This document shows, in pieces, positions 1 through 6,116 of a DNA stretch of 6,957 nucleotides. The position numbers and the translations under genes are program-made. The notes under the pieces are model-generated. The model was not told where the DNA came from and ran no database searches. It was given only the letters and a program-made list of their open reading frames with translations. How positions within the stretch are numbered: position 1 is the first letter of the stretch; every line of letters begins with the position of its first letter. Origin of the DNA: Zoogloea sp035335645 (GTDB lineage Bacteria > Pseudomonadota > Gammaproteobacteria > Burkholderiales > Rhodocyclaceae); NCBI GenBank assembly GCA_035335645.1, contig DAOQMM010000137.1, positions 1 to 6,957 on the forward strand, read 5' to 3'.

Positions 1-1387
1 GCTCCTTGAGGAGGTTCTGCAGGTACATGTTGCGCAGGTAGAAGCTGTGCATCTTGGCCGGCATGCGGGTGGAATCGGAGTTCCAGTACAGCAGGTCGAA
101 GGGGAAGGGGTCCTTGCCCATCAGGTAGTTGTTGACCACGAAGGACCAGATCAGGTCGTTGGCCCGCAGCATGTTGAAGGTGCCGGCCATCTCGGAGCCT
201 TCCAGGTAACCGCGCTCGAACATCTTCTTCTCGAGGCTGGTGATCTGGCCTTCGTCGATGAACACGGACAGTTCGCCCGGATCGGCGAAGTCGGTCATGG
301 TGGTGAAGAAGGTGCCGGAGGCGAGGCGCTTGTCCTTCTTGGCGGCACAGTAGGCCAGGGTGGTGGCGAGCAGGGTGCCGCCCAGACAGTAGCCGGCGGC
401 GTTGATTTCCTTGGCGCCGGTCTGCTCGGCGATGGCGTCGAGGGCGGCCATGGTGCCTTCGAGGACATAGCTGTCGAAGCTCTTCTCGGCCAGGCGCTCA
501 TCCGGGTTGACCCAGGAGATCACGAACACGGTGTGACCCTGGTCGACGCACCACTTGATGTAGGAGTTCTTCTCGCGCAGGTCGAGGATGTAGAACTTGT
601 TGATCCAGGGCGGGACGATCAGCAGCGGGCGCTTGGACACCTCGGGCGTGCTCGGGGTGTATTGCAGCAGCTGCATCATCTCGTTCTGGAACACCACCTT
701 GCCCGGCGTGGTGGCCACGTTGCGGCCCAGTTCGAAGGCGGAGGTGTCGGTCATGCGCACGCGCAGGTTGCCGCCGCCATCTTCCACGTCGCGCAGCAGG
801 TTGTTGAGACCCTTGATGAGGTTCTGGCCGTGGCTCTTGACGGTCTCGCGGAAGACTTCCGGGTTGGTCAGGGCAAAGTTGGACGGCGACAGGGCGTCGA
901 TGTACTGGCGGGTGTAGAAGTTGACCTTCTTCTGGGACTGGTCGTCCAGGCCATCCACGGTGGAGACGGTGTCGTGGATGTGGCGGGCGGTGATGAGGTA
1001 GGACTGCTTGATGAAGTCGAACAGGAAGTGCTCCTGCCATTCTTCATCCTTGAAGCGCTTGTCGTCCTTGGCGGGCGTGGCCACCGGGGCGCCGCCGCCC
1101 ATGCCGGTGAAGCGCATCATGGAGTGCTGCCACAGGGAGAAGTAGTCCCACACCAGGTTCATCTGGGCCTGGGCCAGACGATAGGGGTTGGCGAGCAGCT
1201 TGCCCATCATGTCCATGAAGGCCTGGGCGATGCCCAGTTCGTCGGACGGGGTGGCGATGCCCTTCTTGACCTGCTTCTGCATGTGGTCGGCCAGGAGCTT
1301 GGAGGCCCGCTGTGCCACTTCGGCGTACGTCTTGGCGATTTCTTTCGGGTCCGGCAACTCGGTCACTTCTTTTTCGGGCGCAGCCAT
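1..1387 (-). CDS. phaC: Class I poly(3-hydroxyalkanoate) synthase, 3' part missing (window edge)
   Basis: Polymerises (R)-3-hydroxyacyl-CoA, mainly 3-hydroxybutyryl-CoA, into storage polyester at the surface of cytoplasmic granules. The minus-strand frame is open from the ATG at 1387 to the window edge, giving 462 codons; class I enzymes are usually near 590 residues, so the C-terminal fifth lies outside. What is seen: the N-terminal PhaC domain, then the alpha/beta-hydrolase core with PPWINKFYILDL near residues 259-270 and the lipase-box-like G-Y-C-L-G-G with the nucleophile Cys334 (plus-strand bases 386-388). The segment YWNSDSTRMP near residue 440 is also typical of the family. The catalytic Asp and His are expected beyond the window and cannot be judged. 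AGGAGAG lies a few bases before the ATG on the minus strand and supports this start. The metallo-hydrolase gene ends 22 bp upstream, so the two are probably cotranscribed. Confidence 0.96.
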   Translation of the reverse strand, partial: MAAPEKEVTELPDPKEIAKTYAEVAQRASKLLADHMQKQVKKGIATPSDELGIAQAFMDMMGKLLANPYRLAQAQMNLVWDYFSLWQHSMMRFTGMGGGAPVATPAKDDKRFKDEEWQEHFLFDFIKQSYLITARHIHDTVSTVDGLDDQSQKKVNFYTRQYIDALSPSNFALTNPEVFRETVKSHGQNLIKGLNNLLRDVEDGGGNLRVRMTDTSAFELGRNVATTPGKVVFQNEMMQLLQYTPSTPEVSKRPLLIVPPWINKFYILDLREKNSYIKWCVDQGHTVFVISWVNPDERLAEKSFDSYVLEGTMAALDAIAEQTGAKEINAAGYCLGGTLLATTLAYCAAKKDKRLASGTFFTTMTDFADPGELSVFIDEGQITSLEKKMFERGYLEGSEMAGTFNMLRANDLIWSFVVNNYLMGKDPFPFDLLYWNSDSTRMPAKMHSFYLRNMYLQNLLKE

Positions 1388-1409
1388 TTCTTGTGCTCTC
1401 CTGGTTAAT

Positions 1410-2441
1410 TCAGATCTTGACGAATCGAACGACACCATTCTCCCCTGACACCCTGCAGACCTCCCTTTTGTGTGCAAGGTGATTCAAGTGGGCAATGGCT
1501 TCCCCCATCGCGAACATCACCTGGTGGGTGTCGAGCTCACGGGGGAAGAGCGTGGTCAGCAGCTCACCCGCGCTGCGCGGCGTATCGCAGGCACCGAGCA
1601 GGTCGGCGCAGCGCGCGGCGTGGTGCTGAACGAGCTGGTCCACACGAAGCCCGATATTCCGGAACGGGCTACCGTGGGATGGTAGCACGAGCGTGGCGCC
1701 CGGCAAGTGCTTGAAAGCGCTGATCGAATCGAGGAAGCGGGCGAGGGGGTCATCGTCCGGGGTGGCGGCGAAGACGCTCACGTTGGTGGAGATGCGTGGC
1801 AGCAGCATGTCGCCGGAGATCAGGACGCCCGCTTCGGCACAGTACAGGCTGGCGTGCTCGGGGGCATGGCCGTAGCCGGAAATCACCCGCCAGGCGCGCC
1901 CGCCGATGTCCAGTACGTCGTCGTGGAGGAGCCGACAGTAGGACTCGGGCAGGGACGGAATGCCCTTGCGATAGGCGTTGCCACGACCCTCCAGCGCCGC
2001 GCAGCGGGCGTCGTCGAGGCCGTTGCGGCGGAACTGGGCCACCATGCTGCTTACGTTGTAACCGGGCAACTGGTGCCACAGGGCGTGGGCCGCGAGGAAT
2101 TCACCGAGGGTCAGGTGGACCGGTGCGCCGCTGCGCTCGGCGAGCCACTGGGCGAGCCCCAGGTGATCCGGGTGGCAGTGGGTGACGACGATGCGCGTCA
2201 CCGGCCGGGCGAAGCGGGTCAGGATCGTTTCCCAGGCGTCGCGGGTCACCTCCAGGCCGTAGCCGGTGTCCACGAGGGTCAGGCCGTCGCCGTCCTCGAT
2301 GAGCCACAGGTTGATGTGGTCGAGGGCGAAGGGCAGGGGCATGCGGATCCAGTGCACGCCGGGGGCGATTTCGCGGGTGTCGCCGGGTGCGGGCGGTTCG
2401 CCGCAGGGGTAGTCGAGTTGGGCGTCGGGGGCTTGGGTCAT
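1410..2441 (-). CDS. Metallo-beta-lactamase-fold hydrolase upstream of phaC
   Basis: A 343-residue cytoplasmic MBL-fold protein without a signal peptide. The metal site is intact: T-H-C-H-P-D-H at residues 87-93 (His88, His90, Asp92, His93), His192 in GYGHAPEH, Asp211 in SGDML and His256 in PSHGSP, which is the full set of ligands for two metals in glyoxalase II/LACTB2-type enzymes. About 85 residues follow the core (from about 260) and may be a winged-helix-like C-terminal domain; that is inference. The ATG at 2441 is preceded by AAGGAA at good distance. It sits 22 bp upstream of phaC in the same direction, so a role in thioester or ester hydrolysis linked to acyl-CoA or PHA metabolism is plausible, but the substrate cannot be read from the sequence. 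The fold is certain; glyoxalase II proper is unlikely given the length and divergent C-terminus. Confidence 0.9.
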   Translation of the reverse strand: MTQAPDAQLDYPCGEPPAPGDTREIAPGVHWIRMPLPFALDHINLWLIEDGDGLTLVDTGYGLEVTRDAWETILTRFARPVTRIVVTHCHPDHLGLAQWLAERSGAPVHLTLGEFLAAHALWHQLPGYNVSSMVAQFRRNGLDDARCAALEGRGNAYRKGIPSLPESYCRLLHDDVLDIGGRAWRVISGYGHAPEHASLYCAEAGVLISGDMLLPRISTNVSVFAATPDDDPLARFLDSISAFKHLPGATLVLPSHGSPFRNIGLRVDQLVQHHAARCADLLGACDTPRSAGELLTTLFPRELDTHQVMFAMGEAIAHLNHLAHKREVCRVSGENGVVRFVKI

Positions 2442-2555
2442 GGCTGTTCCTTGGGTTGAAGCGCCGCGTTGCCCGCGGTCGAGAAATCTGATTTACTGAA
2501 CCGACGCGCCATTTTGTCACCGTTGTGCAACGGCCTCGTCGTCGTGCCCGTCCTC
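2442..2555. promoter_or_regulatory. Divergent intergenic region between the MBL-phaC unit and liuR
   Basis: This 114-bp gap separates two divergent start codons and must hold the promoter of the leftward MBL-phaC unit and probably that of the rightward regulator. Base composition is clearly more AT-rich at about 2482-2520 than in the flanking genes. On the minus strand a weak sigma70-like pair can be proposed: GTGACA (plus positions 2515-2520) with a poor -10 around plus positions 2491-2497. No convincing promoter is visible on the plus strand. The regulator's ATG at 2556 has no purine-rich ribosome binding site in front of it, which leaves a leaderless or weakly translated message possible. 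Confidence 0.5.
2520..2533. repeat. Short inverted repeat in the divergent promoter region
   Basis: CCGTTG and CAACGG form perfect 6-bp arms around a 2-base centre (TG). The repeat lies 22 bp before the liuR ATG and touches the weak candidate -35 of the leftward unit. It is short enough to arise by chance in GC-rich DNA, but its placement fits an operator for a dimeric regulator. It does not resemble the palindrome at 3025-3044, so it is unlikely to be bound by the same protein. Confidence 0.35.
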
Positions 2556-2993
2556 ATGAGCCAGGAAAATACCTATACCATCGCCGAACTGGCCCGTGAA
2601 TTCGGGATCACCCCCCGCGCCATCCGTTTCTATGAGGACGAAGGGCTGCTTTCGCCGGGCCGCGTCGGGCGCAACCGGGTGTATTCCAAGCGTGATCGTA
2701 CGCGCCTGCGCCTGATCCTGCGGGGCAAGCGCCTGGGCCTGTCGCTGGCCGAAATCGGTGAGCTGATCGGCATGTACGACGGCGTGCGCAATTCCAAGCC
2801 GCAGCTGGCGCGCTTTCTGGTGGTGCTGGCCGAACGCCGTGCCGCCATCGAGCAGCAGCGCGAGGACATCGTTGCCGTGCTGGCGGAGATCGGCATGCTC
2901 GAGACCCAGTGCCGCGAACTCCTCGCCGAAAATCCCGCCGCGGCCGCCGAAGCCCGCGCCGAACTGGCCCAGCAGATGGACAAAAACAATTGA
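2556..2993 (+). CDS. liuR: MerR-family regulator, LiuR-like (leucine/isovalerate utilisation)
   Basis: A 145-residue MerR-type DNA-binding regulator. The winged helix-turn-helix starts at once: YTIAELAREFGITPRAIRFYEDEGLL spans residues 7-32, followed by the wing RVYS at 41-44 and the segment LILRGKRLGLSL (53-64), which is strongly reminiscent of LiuR proteins. A long dimerisation helix, likely coiled coil, covers roughly 85-122. There is no metal-binding cysteine cluster (one Cys, 119), so a metal sensor is unlikely; LiuR is thought to respond to a branched-chain acyl-CoA intermediate. I chose the ATG at 2556 because the MerR domain begins six residues later; the upstream in-frame extension to a TTG at 2469 adds only non-homologous sequence. 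The ATG has no clear Shine-Dalgarno. The gene stands 96 bp before a thioesterase-ivd cluster with a perfect palindrome between them, supporting control of that cluster. Family is certain, the LiuR assignment strong. Confidence 0.9.
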   Translation: MSQENTYTIAELAREFGITPRAIRFYEDEGLLSPGRVGRNRVYSKRDRTRLRLILRGKRLGLSLAEIGELIGMYDGVRNSKPQLARFLVVLAERRAAIEQQREDIVAVLAEIGMLETQCRELLAENPAAAAEARAELAQQMDKNN

Positions 2994-3024
2994 TGCCCAC
3001 CCCTTGATTTTTTTATGGGTTAGT

Positions 3025-3044
3025 TTACGTTTACGTAAACGTAA
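3025..3044. promoter_or_regulatory. Perfect 20-bp palindrome, probable LiuR operator
   Basis: TTACGTTTACGTAAACGTAA is its own exact reverse complement, centred between 3034 and 3035. It is an AT-rich island in GC-rich DNA, preceded by a run of seven T (3008-3014) that could act as an UP-like element. It lies 46 bp before the paaI ATG and 32 bp after the liuR stop, so it is placed to control the rightward thioesterase-ivd genes. ACGTTTACGTAAAC-like palindromes are, to my memory, the type of site proposed for LiuR in Proteobacteria. The promoter itself cannot be fixed: TAATTT at 3042-3047 is a weak -10 candidate overlapping the palindrome edge, without a good -35. Confidence 0.8.
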
Positions 3045-3089
3045 TTTCAAGCGAGCTGCCCGCACGAGGTGGCCGACTGGAGACATCCG

Positions 3090-3560
3090 ATGCATCGTCC
3101 GCTCCCGGAATCCTTCATCCCGCGCGACCCCGCCTACGCCGGGCGGGTCCGCGCCAGCTTCGCGCGACAGCGCGCCATGGCGCTGATCGGGGCGACCCTC
3201 GAGCGCGTGGAGCCCGGGTGCACCGAGATCCATCTGCCCACTCGCGACGACCTGACCCAGCAGCACGGCTTCATCCACGGCGGCGTGATCGGCATGGTGG
3301 CCGATTCGGCGGCCGGTTATGCCGCGGCGACGCTGGTGGCGGCCGACGCGGAGGTGCTGACCGTTGAGTACAAGCTCAATCTGGTGGCGCCGGCCGAGGG
3401 GGAGTGCCTGGTCGCGCGGGGCGAGGTCGTGAAGTCCGGGCGCAGCCTGAGCATCACCCGCGCCGACGTGTTCGCCGTGCGCGCCGGCGCCTGGCGCTTG
3501 TGCGCCGTCATGCAGCAGACCATCATGAACCTGCACGCGCGTCCGGGCCCGTCGTCCTGA
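3090..3560 (+). CDS. PaaI-type hotdog-fold thioesterase, first copy
   Basis: A 156-residue single-domain hotdog protein of the PaaI/acyl-CoA thioesterase family, expected to hydrolyse an acyl-CoA thioester in the cytoplasm as a homotetramer. The hallmark is at residues 57-80: QQHGFIHGG followed by GMVADSAAGYA, with His64-Gly-Gly at the start of the hotdog helix and Asp72 in the position of the catalytic acid of PaaI. The later strands (VEYKLNLVAPAEGE, then VVKSGRSLSITRADVFA) also fit. I chose ATG 3090 because GGAGA ends 6 bp before it and the family starts about here; an in-frame GTG at 3069 lacks such a site. It is the first gene after the palindrome and ends 43 bp before ivd. Release of CoA from stalled or toxic isovaleryl/methylcrotonyl thioesters is a reasonable guess; substrate not shown. 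Confidence 0.9.
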   Translation: MHRPLPESFIPRDPAYAGRVRASFARQRAMALIGATLERVEPGCTEIHLPTRDDLTQQHGFIHGGVIGMVADSAAGYAAATLVAADAEVLTVEYKLNLVAPAEGECLVARGEVVKSGRSLSITRADVFAVRAGAWRLCAVMQQTIMNLHARPGPSS

Positions 3561-3603
3561 GGGCGCGGGCGGACACGACACTACAAAAACAGAGGAGACA
3601 TCC

Positions 3604-4776
3604 ATGAACATCCCCAGCCTGGATTTCCATCTCGGCGAGACCCTCACGGCCCTGCGCGACACCGTGCAGGCCTTTGCAGCCAAGGAAATCGCCCCCCGCG
3701 CCGCCGCGGTGGACCGGGACAACCTGTTCCCGGCCGATCTGTGGAAGAAGCTCGGCGACCTGGGCCTGCACGGCATGACCGTCGAGGAGGACTACGGCGG
3801 CTCGGCCATGGGCTATCTGGCCCACATCATCGCCCTGGAGGAGGTGTCCCGCGCCTCCGCGTCGGTGGGGCTGTCCTATGGCGCTCATTCCAATCTGTGC
3901 ATCAACCAGATCCGCCGCAACGGCAGCGAGGCCCAGAAGCGCAAGTACCTGCCGCCCCTGATCGCCGGCGACCACGTGGGCGCGCTGGCCATGTCCGAAC
4001 CCAACGCCGGCTCCGACGTGGTCAGCATGAAGCTGCGCGCCGAGCGCAAGGGCGAGCGCTTCGTCCTCAACGGTTCCAAAATGTGGATCACCAACGGCGG
4101 CGACGCCGACACTCTGGTGGTGTACGCCAAGACCGATCCGGACGCCGGTCCGCGGGGCATGACCGCCTTCATCGTCGAGAAGGGCATGCAGGGTTTCAGC
4201 CACGGCTCGCACCTGGACAAGCTGGGCATGCGCGGGTCCAACACTTTCCCGCTGTTCTTCGACGACGTGGAGGTGCCCGAGGAAAACGTCCTGGGGGGCG
4301 TCGGCAACGGCGCCAGGGTGCTGATGAGCGGCCTCGACTACGAGCGCGCGGTGTTGTGCGGCGGGCCGCTGGGCATCATGGCGGCGTGCATGGACCTGGT
4401 CGTGCCCTATCTTCACGAGCGCAAGCAGTTCGGCCAGGCCATCGGTGAATTCCAGCTCATGCAGGGCAAGGTGGCCGATCTATACACCACCTGGATGGCG
4501 ACCCGCGCCTACGTGTACGCCGTCGGCCAGGCCTGCGACCGCGGCGACCACGCCCGCAGCCTGCGCAAGGACGCGGCCGGCGCGATCCTCTATTCCGCCG
4601 AGAAGGCCACCTGGATGGCTGGCGAGACGATTCAGACCCTGGGCGGTGTCGGCTACACCAACGACTACGCCGCCGGGCGCCTGTGGCGCGACGCCAAGCT
4701 CTACGAGATCGGTGCCGGCACCAGCGAGATCCGCCGCATGCTGATCGGGCGCGAGCTGTTCGCCGAGACCGCCTGA
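3604..4776 (+). CDS. ivd (liuA): Isovaleryl-CoA dehydrogenase
   Basis: An FAD-dependent acyl-CoA dehydrogenase that oxidises isovaleryl-CoA to 3-methylcrotonyl-CoA in leucine breakdown, passing electrons to electron-transfer flavoprotein. Full length at 390 residues with all three domains. Specific marks: VGLSYGAHSNLCINQIRRNG at 88-107, typical of the isovaleryl-CoA branch; the first family signature ALAMSEPNAGSDVVSM at 127-142; the FAD/substrate segment KMWITNGG at 159-166; and LDYERAVLCGGPLGIM at 244-259, where Glu247 is the catalytic base position peculiar to this subfamily. Consistently, the site used as base in short- and medium-chain enzymes is not Glu here: the C-terminal signature reads IGAGTSEIRR (369-378). 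AGAGGAG lies 6 bp before the ATG. It follows a PaaI thioesterase by 43 bp under the LiuR palindrome. The next pathway genes (methylcrotonyl-CoA carboxylase and others) are not in the window. Confidence 0.94.
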   Translation: MNIPSLDFHLGETLTALRDTVQAFAAKEIAPRAAAVDRDNLFPADLWKKLGDLGLHGMTVEEDYGGSAMGYLAHIIALEEVSRASASVGLSYGAHSNLCINQIRRNGSEAQKRKYLPPLIAGDHVGALAMSEPNAGSDVVSMKLRAERKGERFVLNGSKMWITNGGDADTLVVYAKTDPDAGPRGMTAFIVEKGMQGFSHGSHLDKLGMRGSNTFPLFFDDVEVPEENVLGGVGNGARVLMSGLDYERAVLCGGPLGIMAACMDLVVPYLHERKQFGQAIGEFQLMQGKVADLYTTWMATRAYVYAVGQACDRGDHARSLRKDAAGAILYSAEKATWMAGETIQTLGGVGYTNDYAAGRLWRDAKLYEIGAGTSEIRRMLIGRELFAETA

Positions 4777-4799
4777 GGGATGCTTCGGTGCACAACGGG

Positions 4800-4851
4800 G
4801 ATGAATCGGAGCGCCGGGACGGGTATCGTGTCGGATTCTTGCGTATTCATC
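4800..4851. repeat. Interrupted inverted repeat before the GNAT-carbonic anhydrase gene
   Basis: GATGAAT (4800-4806) and ATTCATC (4845-4851) are perfect 7-bp inverted arms 38 bp apart, within the 89-bp gap between ivd and the fusion gene. Between them lies an imperfect stem (CCGGGACG, then CGTGTCGG after a 5-base loop, about 4814-4834). The right arm overlaps a weak -10-like TATTCA and ends 14 bp before the ATG. It could be a folded leader or an operator, or chance; there is no U-run for a terminator. Confidence 0.3.
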
Positions 4852-4865
4852 GGTGAGTGGATCCC

Positions 4866-6008
4866 ATGGCTGTGACTCTTCGCGTAATCGGTGCCGAGGA
4901 CCGGGCCGAAATCGAGCATGTGCGCCAGTTTTTCCGCACTTACGCGGGCTGGCTGGGCGTGGATCTGGATTTCCAGAACTTTGCGGCCGAGATGGAGACC
5001 CTGCCCGGTGCCTATGCCGCACCGACCGGGCGCCTGTTCTTCGCCGAGCTGGACGGCAGGCCTGCCGGCTGCGTGGGCATTCGTGCGGCGACCGAAGGCG
5101 TCTGCGAGATGAAGCGCCTCTACGTGGAACCCGAGTGCCGCGGCACCGGTGTCGGTCGCGAACTGGCCCTGGCCGGCATCAAGGCCGCCAAGGCGATGGG
5201 CTATCGCAAGATCATGCTCGACACCCTGCCGGCCATGCGCATCGCGGTGAAGCTGTACCGCGAGCTGGGCTTCAAGGAGGCACCCGCCTACTATCCGACG
5301 CCGGTGGAAGGCACCATGTTCCTCGCCCTCGATCTGGAAAACTGGAGCGAGGCCGAGATCTACAACGAGAACCTGTTCCACCTCTTCGACTACAACCTGG
5401 CCTGGGCGCGCAAGATGCGCCAGGTGGATCCCGGCTTCTTCGAGAAGCTGTCCACCCTGCAGACACCCGAATACCTGTGGATCGGTTGTTCCGATTCCCG
5501 CGTGCCGGCCAACGAGATCATCGGCCTGCTGCCGGGCGAAGTCTTCGTCCACCGCAACGTGGCCAACGTGGTGGTGCACACCGACCTCAACTGCCTGTCG
5601 GTGATCCAGTTCGCCGTGGATGTGCTCAAGGTCAAGCACATCATGGTGGTCGGACACTACGGCTGTGGCGGCGTGCGGGCGGCCCTGCAGCGCGACCGGG
5701 TGGGGCTGGTGGATCTGTGGCTGCGCCACGTGCAGGACGTGCACGTCAAACACTACGGCCGCGTCGACATGCTGCCGCCCGAGCTGCGCCACGACCGCCT
5801 GTGCGAGCTCAACGCGCTGGAGCAGGTGGTCAACGTGTGCCAGACCGTCGTCGTGCAGGACGCCTGGAAGCGCGGCCAGCGCCTCACGGTGCATGGCTGG
5901 GTGTATGGACTGAAGGACGGGCTGATCCGCGATCTGGGGATCAACGTCAGCCGTCGTGACGATCTGGTGGCCCGTTATCAGGCCGCCCTGGAGGCCCTCG
6001 AAGCCTGA
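4866..6008 (+). CDS. Fused GNAT N-acetyltransferase / beta-class carbonic anhydrase
   Basis: One uninterrupted frame of 380 residues with two complete domains. Residues 1-157 are a GNAT acyltransferase: the core strand CEMKRLYVEPECRG at 80-93, the acetyl-CoA pyrophosphate loop RGTGVG (92-97), and motif B KLYRELGF (129-136) with Tyr131. Residues about 165-380 are a beta-carbonic anhydrase closely like E. coli Can. Zinc ligands are Cys208, Asp210, His264 and Cys267 (CSDSR, GHYGCGG), with the Asp210-Arg212 dyad. Trp205, Gly207 and Tyr347 match the non-catalytic bicarbonate pocket of type II enzymes. It catalyses CO2 + H2O to bicarbonate; the acetyl acceptor of the first domain is unknown. ATG 4866 is preferred, with GGTGAG 8 bp upstream; an in-frame GTG at 4857 would add three residues. 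It follows ivd by 89 bp in the same direction. Bicarbonate supply to methylcrotonyl-CoA carboxylase is a plausible role. Confidence 0.93.
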   Translation: MAVTLRVIGAEDRAEIEHVRQFFRTYAGWLGVDLDFQNFAAEMETLPGAYAAPTGRLFFAELDGRPAGCVGIRAATEGVCEMKRLYVEPECRGTGVGRELALAGIKAAKAMGYRKIMLDTLPAMRIAVKLYRELGFKEAPAYYPTPVEGTMFLALDLENWSEAEIYNENLFHLFDYNLAWARKMRQVDPGFFEKLSTLQTPEYLWIGCSDSRVPANEIIGLLPGEVFVHRNVANVVVHTDLNCLSVIQFAVDVLKVKHIMVVGHYGCGGVRAALQRDRVGLVDLWLRHVQDVHVKHYGRVDMLPPELRHDRLCELNALEQVVNVCQTVVVQDAWKRGQRLTVHGWVYGLKDGLIRDLGINVSRRDDLVARYQAALEALEA

Positions 6009-6009
6009 A

Positions 6010-6031
6010 CGCCGCGGCCTGCTGCGCGGCG
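6010..6031. repeat. GC-rich inverted repeat just after the fusion gene (hairpin 1 of 3)
   Basis: CGCCGCG (6010-6016) and CGCGGCG (6025-6031) are perfect 7-bp arms around an 8-base loop, starting one base after the stop codon. The transcript would form a strong hairpin. No T-run follows, so it does not look like a standard Rho-independent terminator; mRNA 3'-end protection or an intercistronic processing site is more likely. Confidence 0.5.
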
Positions 6032-6043
6032 AGGACGATTCGA

Positions 6044-6059
6044 CCCCGGACACACGGGG
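6044..6059. repeat. GC-rich inverted repeat (hairpin 2 of 3)
   Basis: CCCCG (6044-6048) and CGGGG (6055-6059) pair perfectly around a 6-base loop (GACACA). Alone it would be unremarkable in this base composition; it is listed because it sits in line between two stronger stems in the same gap. Confidence 0.35.
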
Positions 6060-6072
6060 GACCCTCGCGGTT

Positions 6073-6090
6073 GGACCGGATGGCCGGTCC
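6073..6090. repeat. GC-rich inverted repeat before the second thioesterase gene (hairpin 3 of 3)
   Basis: GGACCGG (6073-6079) and CCGGTCC (6084-6090) form perfect 7-bp arms around a tight 4-base loop (ATGG). It ends 11 bp before the AAGGAGA ribosome binding site (6102-6108) of the next gene, so a folded leader could influence translation. No U-run follows. Confidence 0.5.
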
Positions 6091-6116
6091 GCCGCCCCGA
6101 CAAGGAGACGACGCAG

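Noticed and set aside
47..1408. A 453-codon open frame on the plus strand
   Set aside because: It is antisense to phaC, whose minus-strand translation carries the GYCLGG box and other family motifs. The plus-strand product has no recognisable domain.
1707..2459. A 250-codon open frame on the plus strand
   Set aside because: It is antisense to the MBL-fold hydrolase, which shows the full metal-ligand set.
2469..2555. Upstream TTG start for the MerR-type regulator
   Set aside because: The extra 29 residues have no family similarity, and the conserved domain begins immediately after ATG 2556.
3008..3014. Run of seven T after liuR as a possible terminator
   Set aside because: No GC-rich stem precedes it, and it lies just before the palindrome, where an AT-rich promoter element is more likely.
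2517..3776. A 419-codon open frame on the minus strand
   Set aside because: It covers liuR, the operator and the first thioesterase in antisense and has no recognisable motif.
4857..4865. GTG start for the fusion gene
   Set aside because: ATG 4866 has a better spaced GGTGAG in front; the GTG would overlap that site and add only three residues.
4857..5360. Possible assembly error joining two separate genes into the fusion
   Set aside because: The linker is continuous coding sequence with the same codon use, the anhydrase N-terminal helix follows directly, and there is no separate ribosome binding site and start codon visible at the junction.
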